In this document: in pieces, positions 19,997 through 25,271 of the stretch
Layout: every line of letters begins with the position of its first letter
Numbering within the stretch: the stretch's first letter is position 1
Origin: Monoraphidium neglectum
Taxonomy: Eukaryota > Chlorophyta > Chlorophyceae > Sphaeropleales > Selenastraceae
NCBI RefSeq assembly: GCF_000611645.1
Contig: NW_014013594.1
Coordinates: 1-25,271, forward strand
DNA: 25,271 nucleotides
Reading direction: 5' to 3'
Position numbers and translations under genes: made by a program
Notes under the pieces: generated by a model
Databases searched by the model: none
What the model saw: only the letters and a program-made list of their open reading frames with translations
What the model was told of the DNA's origin: nothing

Positions 19997-22201
19997 ATGA
20001 TGATGGCGACCAGCAGGGCGTTGTCGCACAGAAAGCTGTGCATGCTCCAGCTGTTGTCTCTTGCATCAATTGTGTGGGCTTCGCGCAGGTGCGCCTCGAC
20101 CCCACGTAGTCTGCTGTAGGTACATGTGTGCTGTGACATGTGCAGTGTCAACCTGTTTTTCACCTGTGCGCAGGGACTTTCACACTGTGTAACATTTGCC
20201 GCATCTCTCAACATCATGTGTGTATGCAGGGCGCTGGCGGGGGCGCCGTCCTACTGCAGCTCGAATGGCACGCCCCTGCAGGCCCCTGTGGTGGAGGGCG
20301 GCTCCTTCGGCTTCTCCGTGTCCTCCGACTCTGCTGCCAGCACTGTCGCAGTCGGCCAGCCCGATGCTGAGAACGGGTTGGTGTACAACTACAACCAGGT
20401 CAAACTCTGTGCCTACCAGTCATATGCGCTGCCAACCCCACCCGACTCTGATGAGGCGGACCCTGCCGCCTCGCTGGGCATGATGACAGCCATTTCACGC
20501 GACGGGCGGTGGATGGCCGTAGCGGGGGCGCTGGTGGAGGACGGCACCCAAGCCCAGGTGTACATATACCGGCGTCAGAGCAACGACAGCACCGGCGGTT
20601 TTGTGTTTCACCAGCAGCTTGCACTGCTTGGGGCCCCTACTGAAGGGACAGACGGCGGCACCCCGGGGAGCGTGTATTCTGGGAGCCTGTCCATCTCGAG
20701 GGACGGGCGGCTAGTGCTGGTGTCCTGGAGTGTCTACGGCGAAGGGCTCGACTCGTCGTCAGATGATCCCTATGGCGCCCCATCCGGCACCGCTGCGGGC
20801 TGCGCGCAGCTGTACCGCCGCCTTGGCAACAACAGCTACGCCCGCGCCCAGGCGGACCTGCTCCGCTTGGCTCCCTCTTACGCCAAGACCCAGTTCTTCG
20901 GGGCTAACAGCTACGTGGTGGCAGATGGTACCGTCCTTGCAGTCAGCACGCGCGTCATGGACGCATCAAAGCCCACAGCCGGCGCCCCAGCAATCGTCAT
21001 CTACCGGCGCCTGGCAAATGGCGCCTTTGCCTATTCAGCCACACTCAAAACCCCGGGCTCTGACGGCACGTTTGTGATGACTGAGAGCGGCAGCCACATC
21101 GCAGTTGTGCAGGCCAGCGACGTTTACGTGTATGTGCGAGAGGGTGTGCTGTCCACTGGGAAGTTTGTGTACAACAAGCGCTGCACCCTCGTGGGGGAGG
21201 ACATGAACCTTGAGCCAAGTGAGTGCCGCGGACATATGGGGGCTGGGCCCTTGTTGCAATTCGGCATTTGGCTGAGGTGGCCAGGGTTGGCACAGGCGGC
21301 TGGAGAGGCCCTCGCTGTATGTAGGTGCCAAAACATATGCACTGCAACCTGCACACAGACCGACCTGCATCCGCATGAACATTGACAGGCAATTGCATGA
21401 AGTAGCCACACCCCATATGACCGTTATCAAGCAAAAAATCTGCCTCATACTTGACCAGTGTCCCCGATATGGAGCGAACCCACACTGCAAATTTTATGCG
21501 TAAATCAATTGCCGCCCACCACAGGCTACACCAAGCTGGCGATGACTCTGGCCTCCAACACGCTGCGCCTGGCTGTCAGCAACTCGCTCGACAGCATCTT
21601 CATCTGGAGCATCCCCCTGGGGGGTAAACGCGCGTACAGTGATGGCACATGCCCGGCCACCCTCGACAGCACTCTCACCGGAGAGGCTGGAAGCGGCTTT
21701 GGGGCGGCGCTGGCAATGGCCGAAACAGGCCGCGCCCTGGTTGTTGGCGTTGCCGGCAGCGCCAAAGCCCCCGATGGGACGGCAGTGCTCGTGGTGGACA
21801 TCACAGCACCCAAGGCAGCAGCTGCCCCCTCGCCCTCGCCGTCAACCAGCCTCGTCTACAGTCCTCGCGCGTCCACCACCGCTGCCCTGGACTCGACCTA
21901 CTACCAGGCCAATCCCAGCACAGTCATCGTTTCGGCGCGGTACGGCTCTGTCGGTGTGCCCGCGCCCCAGACCTTCTCGCTGGGCAGCTGGGCAGCTGGC
22001 AGTCCCGGTGGGGCGCCCTGGAGTGCATCCTCTGGCTATTCCATCAGCCCCGTGAATCCCTACCAATCTGGGGGCACTCCCGTGGCCAAGTCTATCGTCA
22101 GCCTCACATCAGCGCTCAATGGCCTGGGGCTCACCACAGCAACGCTGCGCACGCTGGTGGCCAGCCTCAAGCCTTCATCCAGCCCTGTGACCTCGGGCTA
22201 A
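19997..22201 (+). CDS. Secreted FG-GAP-like beta-propeller protein, copy B
   Basis: Three exons (19997-20088, 20230-21218, 21525-22201) with phases 2 and 1 give 585 residues. Exon 1 encodes a signal peptide: MMMATSRALSHRK, then core LCMLQLLSLASIVWA. Its donor and the phase-2 acceptor before ALAGAPSYC mirror copy A. Seven repeats sit at about residues 57-87, 113-146, 181-228, 250-291, 309-335, 364-391 and 417-453, for example FGFSVSSDSAASTVAVGQPD with VYNYNQ, LGMMTAISRDGRWMAVAGAL with VYIYRR, and FGAALAMAETGRALVVGVAG. This count suits a closed seven-bladed propeller like the integrin alpha head. A Pro/Ser linker (APSPSPSTS) precedes the C-terminal domain (SWAAGSPGGAP, GYSISPVNPYQSGG), clearly shared with copy A. 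Three tandem ATGs open the gene (19997, 20000, 20003). Function unknown. Confidence 0.85.
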
Positions 22202-22926
22202 TTGAGGTTGTCATCCATTCTCTGATTGCTAATCAGTGCGCAGTGCGCCTCAGAAATACTTTCATACCAGCGATGGGCGACTGCACTGACAGAGCGTGGT
22301 GGATGTGTGCAAATGGTCTCCATATGAGCATATTGTCGCAGCGCGCCATGTGTGGCTGCGGCTTTAGATGGTAGATCCAGGTAACTAGACAGACTTCCCA
22401 AACGATTGCATTTTTTCCGCCAGCTACAATTATATTTGTTCATCATCATCACTGACTGCTGTTTCAGCCCAGACAGCTTCCAGCTATTTGATTCAAACAC
22501 CCCCTGAATGCAGTGCATACAAAGCGCAAACGCAAAGCAAAACAGCGAGTGTGGTTGTTTCTATTACAAGCTGCAGTGTGCTTTGTGCGCCTGCGCCAGT
22601 GTTGACTCACAATGCAGCCGGGCTACGCCAGTGTTGCCAGAACACGAAATAAGGGCAATCAAAACATACACTGTGAAATAAGGGCCGCGAGCATGCACTC
22701 AAGTTGCGTTGGCTTATCCATCTGCCTGGCTGAACTGCGGGCATACAAACATCCCACATGAGAGTGGTGAAAATTCTCCATCGACTACGGTAGATATGAC
22801 TTTGCCTCGACGCCGGCCAATGTCCCCAGACAGGCCCCAGCCCTTGTAAGAGTTCAAGAACCTCCTGGCTAAAACACACCTCACAGCGATTGCGTCGGTG
22901 AACGACAGGTCAAACAAAACAGGGCT
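22202..22926. other. Convergent intergenic region
   Basis: 3' ends of copy B (+) and the right-edge gene (-) meet here. The base composition is noticeably more AT-rich than the genes. TGTAA occurs on the plus strand at 22845-22849 and on the minus strand at 22564-22568. If both are used, the two transcripts overlap by about 300 bases. No gene is recognised. Confidence 0.55.
22564..22568 (-). terminator. Possible TGTAA polyadenylation signal, right-edge gene
   Basis: TGTAA on the minus strand about 360 bases after the stop codon of the right-edge gene, an ordinary 3' UTR length for a chlorophyte. Confidence 0.35.
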
Positions 22927-25271
22927 TCATGAGTTGCGCCTCACGCCCGCCAGCCGCCCGAGCAGGGCCCTGCCGCGCGTGCCCAGCGCGCCAGGCGCGC
23001 CAGCTCCAGGGATTCTTCCAGCCTCCACGCCACCTGCGTGCACGGTGCCCGCAGCAGCCCCAGACATGGCCGCTACCTTGGCGCCAAGCAGCAGGGCGCC
23101 CTGCTGTGTTGACAGTGTGTTGTGAGCTTGGTCGTCAGGGCCGGCGGCTGCAGCCCGCAGGTCACTGGTCAGCAGGCCTGGCGGCAGCTGGTAGCGCTCG
23201 TTGCCCTTGATGATGTCACTGGCAGCACTCTGGGAGGTCGGTGGCCGGGGTTGAAAATGGGGTTAGCTGGGGCAAGGGTTGGGTGCAAGAGGTGGCCTTC
23301 ATACATGGGTTGCCCGGTTGGGGAGCATGCGCCAAAGGGCGCGTGCAATGGTATTTTCAAGGCAAGAGCTCCGCAGCTGATGCGTCCAAACAGGAGTGAG
23401 GCGGCTCGATCCTCAGCGGTCCGCTCCCGAGCGCATCTTCGCATCGCTGTGCTGCCACCCACCGAGCCGATCTGCGACACCACCTCGCTGCGCGCCTCGC
23501 GCACGCTCTGGCTGTAGGCGCTGGGCGGCGCAACCTCCAGGAAGCGCGCCACTGCGCGCGCCGCCCTCGAGGCGTCGACCAGCCCCGCCTTGGCCGGCGC
23601 CGCAGACGGCCGCTTGAGGGCCACCGCTCGGCGCCGCTCGGCGTCGGCGGCGGCGGATGAGAAGCGGCTTGGCGCATCCGCAAAGAGCATGGGCGCGCGG
23701 CAGGCCGGCAGGCGGGCCAAGGGGTCGGGGTCCTGGCCCACCACCAGCGGCGCCGCCGCGCCCAGCGCTGCCATCGACACTGCGCCGCCCCCCGCCGGCT
23801 CCCCGGGTGCCTGCGGCGCGGCCTGCGCGCCAACCGCGAGCCGTGCCAGCTCCCACACACGCGCTGCGCGTGCGTCCGCCGCCACCATGGCCGCCGCCGC
23901 CGCGGAGTCCTCCGCCGCTGCCGTGCGCGCCGCGCGGGCCGCCGCGACGGCCCTGGCGACCGCCCCGTCCTCCTCCGCCGCGGCGTCCTCCTCGCGGCGC
24001 AGCGCCTCTTCGGCTGCCGCCATTTCTGCCGCGCGGCCCTCTGCGTGCACCACGTTGTAGCGCTGCCAGTGCGCCAGGTACGAGGCCATGTCCAGCCGCC
24101 GGTAGCAGCGCCGCAGCCCCAGCAGCTCTACCGCCGCCGCCGCCGCCCACAGCGGCCCGTCGCCATAGGCGCCGCCCGCCAGCGCAGCCGCGGGGCCATC
24201 GCTGGGCTGCGCGGCACACTGGTGCAGCAGGACGAAGCGCAGCGCGCTCAGCGCGGCGGGCAGCGCCATCGCCGGCGGCGGTGGCGGCAGCAGCCGCGGG
24301 AACGTCGTCTCACGCGGCCGCCCTGGCGGTGAGTCCGGCTGCTTCGGCGTCCCCGCGTCCGCGCCGCTGTCTGCCGCCGCGGACGCGCCGCCGCTCAGCG
24401 ACAGCGACAGCCGCTCCGCCCCGATCGCCTCCTCCAGCTTCAGCGGCGGCAGCTGCGGCGCAGGGCGGCCGCCGCGGACATGTGCGCCCTGCGGCCCGGC
24501 GCAGTCGGAATCGCCGCCCTCGTCGGCCGCCGGTGCGCAGCGCGAGGCCCCGGCGTTTGCCGCCACTCCAAGCTCCCCCTGCTCGTGATCCAATAGCGGC
24601 TGGGAGCCCTCCTCCCGAAGGCCCCCGCCAATCAGGCGGCTTGTCAGCTCCGCAATGCCGCCCACCGCCGTCGCCACCGTGGCTGCCGGCCCGGCGCCGT
24701 CGGCGGCGTCGCTGCCGCCGCTGCTGCTGCCGGTGCTGGCGTGGTCGGCGCCGTCGTGGCCAGAAGATTCAGATTCATGGTGAGAGCGCGGCGTCCTCAG
24801 CGTCCTGCGAGGCCACGGTGTAGCAGCGGCCAGGGTGGGTCGTGGGCGTGGGGGCCGGCAAGAGTGGGGTGCGAGGACAGGGAGCCGGAAGTGGTGGTAT
24901 GGCAGGGGGCCCGCTTTGTATGCCATGGCTTGCAGAGCGGTCCCTCCCACTGACCGCCCCCAAACGCGCGCCCACACTGCCTGTCCACCTACGTTGCGAA
25001 CAGCTGCAGCTGCTCGTCCTTGCATTGCATCTGCCGCTCCAGCATCGTCACGCGCCCCTGCAGCCGGTCCTTCTCTGCGAGCACCTCCAGCAGCTGGCCC
25101 ACCGTCTCGTCGTACACCTGAGCCAGAGGGGACGCCTCCAAGCCCAGGTGGGCGGACCGCGGCCCCGGGGACCGCAGCTCGCCATCCGCGCCGCCCCACT
25201 GCAGCGGCGGCGGCGGCGCGCGGCCCTGGCCTCCGCCAGGGGCGGGTGCCGCGGGGCCCACTGTCTCGCCC
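22927..25271 (-). CDS. Ala-rich coiled-coil protein of unknown function (5' truncated)
   Basis: Three exons are visible on the minus strand: from the window edge (25271) to 24993, then 24804-23463, then 23229-22927 ending in TGA. The introns are phase 2 (donor GTAGGT at 24992) and phase 0, and the middle exon is 1342 bases with no internal stop, so the model closes. The edge exon has a heptad-like coiled coil (VGQLLEVLAEKDRLQGRV and MLERQMQCKDEQLQLF). The middle exon begins Ser/Gly/Asp-rich and probably disordered (HHESESSGHDGADHAS). It then has a more ordered block with LPAALSALRFVLLHQC, AVELLGLRRCYRRLDMASYL and AHWQRYNVVHAEGRAAEMAA, followed by long Ala/Glu/Arg helix. The last exon reads SAASDIIKGNERYQLPPGLL and ends Gly/Ala-rich. 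About 547 codons are seen after the partial exon. I do not recognise the family. The coding sequence is extremely GC-rich, which produces long antisense open frames. Confidence 0.7.

Noticed and set aside
22714..22917. Minus-strand 67-codon open frame after the right-edge gene
   Set aside because: It lies just after the stop codon of that gene, probably in its 3' UTR, and has no recognisable feature.
23657..24823. Plus-strand open frame of 388 codons, Pro/Arg-rich
   Set aside because: It is the antisense shadow of the Ala-rich right-edge gene, whose exon phases and ends fit a real gene much better.

Overview
The window looks like the left end of a nuclear chromosome or scaffold from a green alga (Chlorophyta, probably core chlorophyte). 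The first ~620 bases carry plant-type telomere repeats written CCCTAAA on the + strand. Genes have short GT-AG introns, GC-rich coding sequence, and many CAG and CA microsatellites. A complete radial spoke protein 3 gene means the lineage has, or recently had, motile cilia. The species cannot be fixed from sequence alone. One assembly gap (13005-13527, all N) lies inside an intron.

Layout: (1) 1-1930 is degenerate subtelomere, with terminal and interstitial telomere repeats, a TC microsatellite, a ~134 bp tandem duplication, and no supported gene. (2) 1932-3006 (-) is a four-exon gene for a plastid-type adrenodoxin-like 2Fe-2S protein resembling plant PNSB3/NDF4. (3) 3338-6012 (+) is a nine-exon gene for flagellar radial spoke protein 3, head-to-head with the previous gene across ~330 bp. 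(4) 6013-7413 is mostly unassigned and holds one or two possible exons. (5) 7414-10008 (+) encodes a RAP-domain, FAST/OPR-like putative organelle RNA-binding protein with long serine/glutamine repeats. (6) 10443-16096 (+) is a ten-exon histidyl-tRNA synthetase with a plant-like N-terminal extension of ~520 residues. (7) 16520-18917 and 19997-22201 (+) are a tandem pair of paralogous secreted proteins, each predicted to form a seven-bladed FG-GAP-like beta-propeller. (8) 22927 to beyond the right edge (-) is an Ala-rich coiled-coil protein of unknown function.

I reconstructed exons by hand from open frames, GT/AG sites, matching intron phases, and remembered family patterns. In every complete multi-exon gene the phases close exactly and the total length is a multiple of three. 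No operon logic applies. The clearest arrangements are the divergent ferredoxin-like/RSP3 promoter, the tandem propeller duplication, and the convergent ends of the second propeller gene and the right-edge gene. The propeller pair is the best candidate for an undescribed family.
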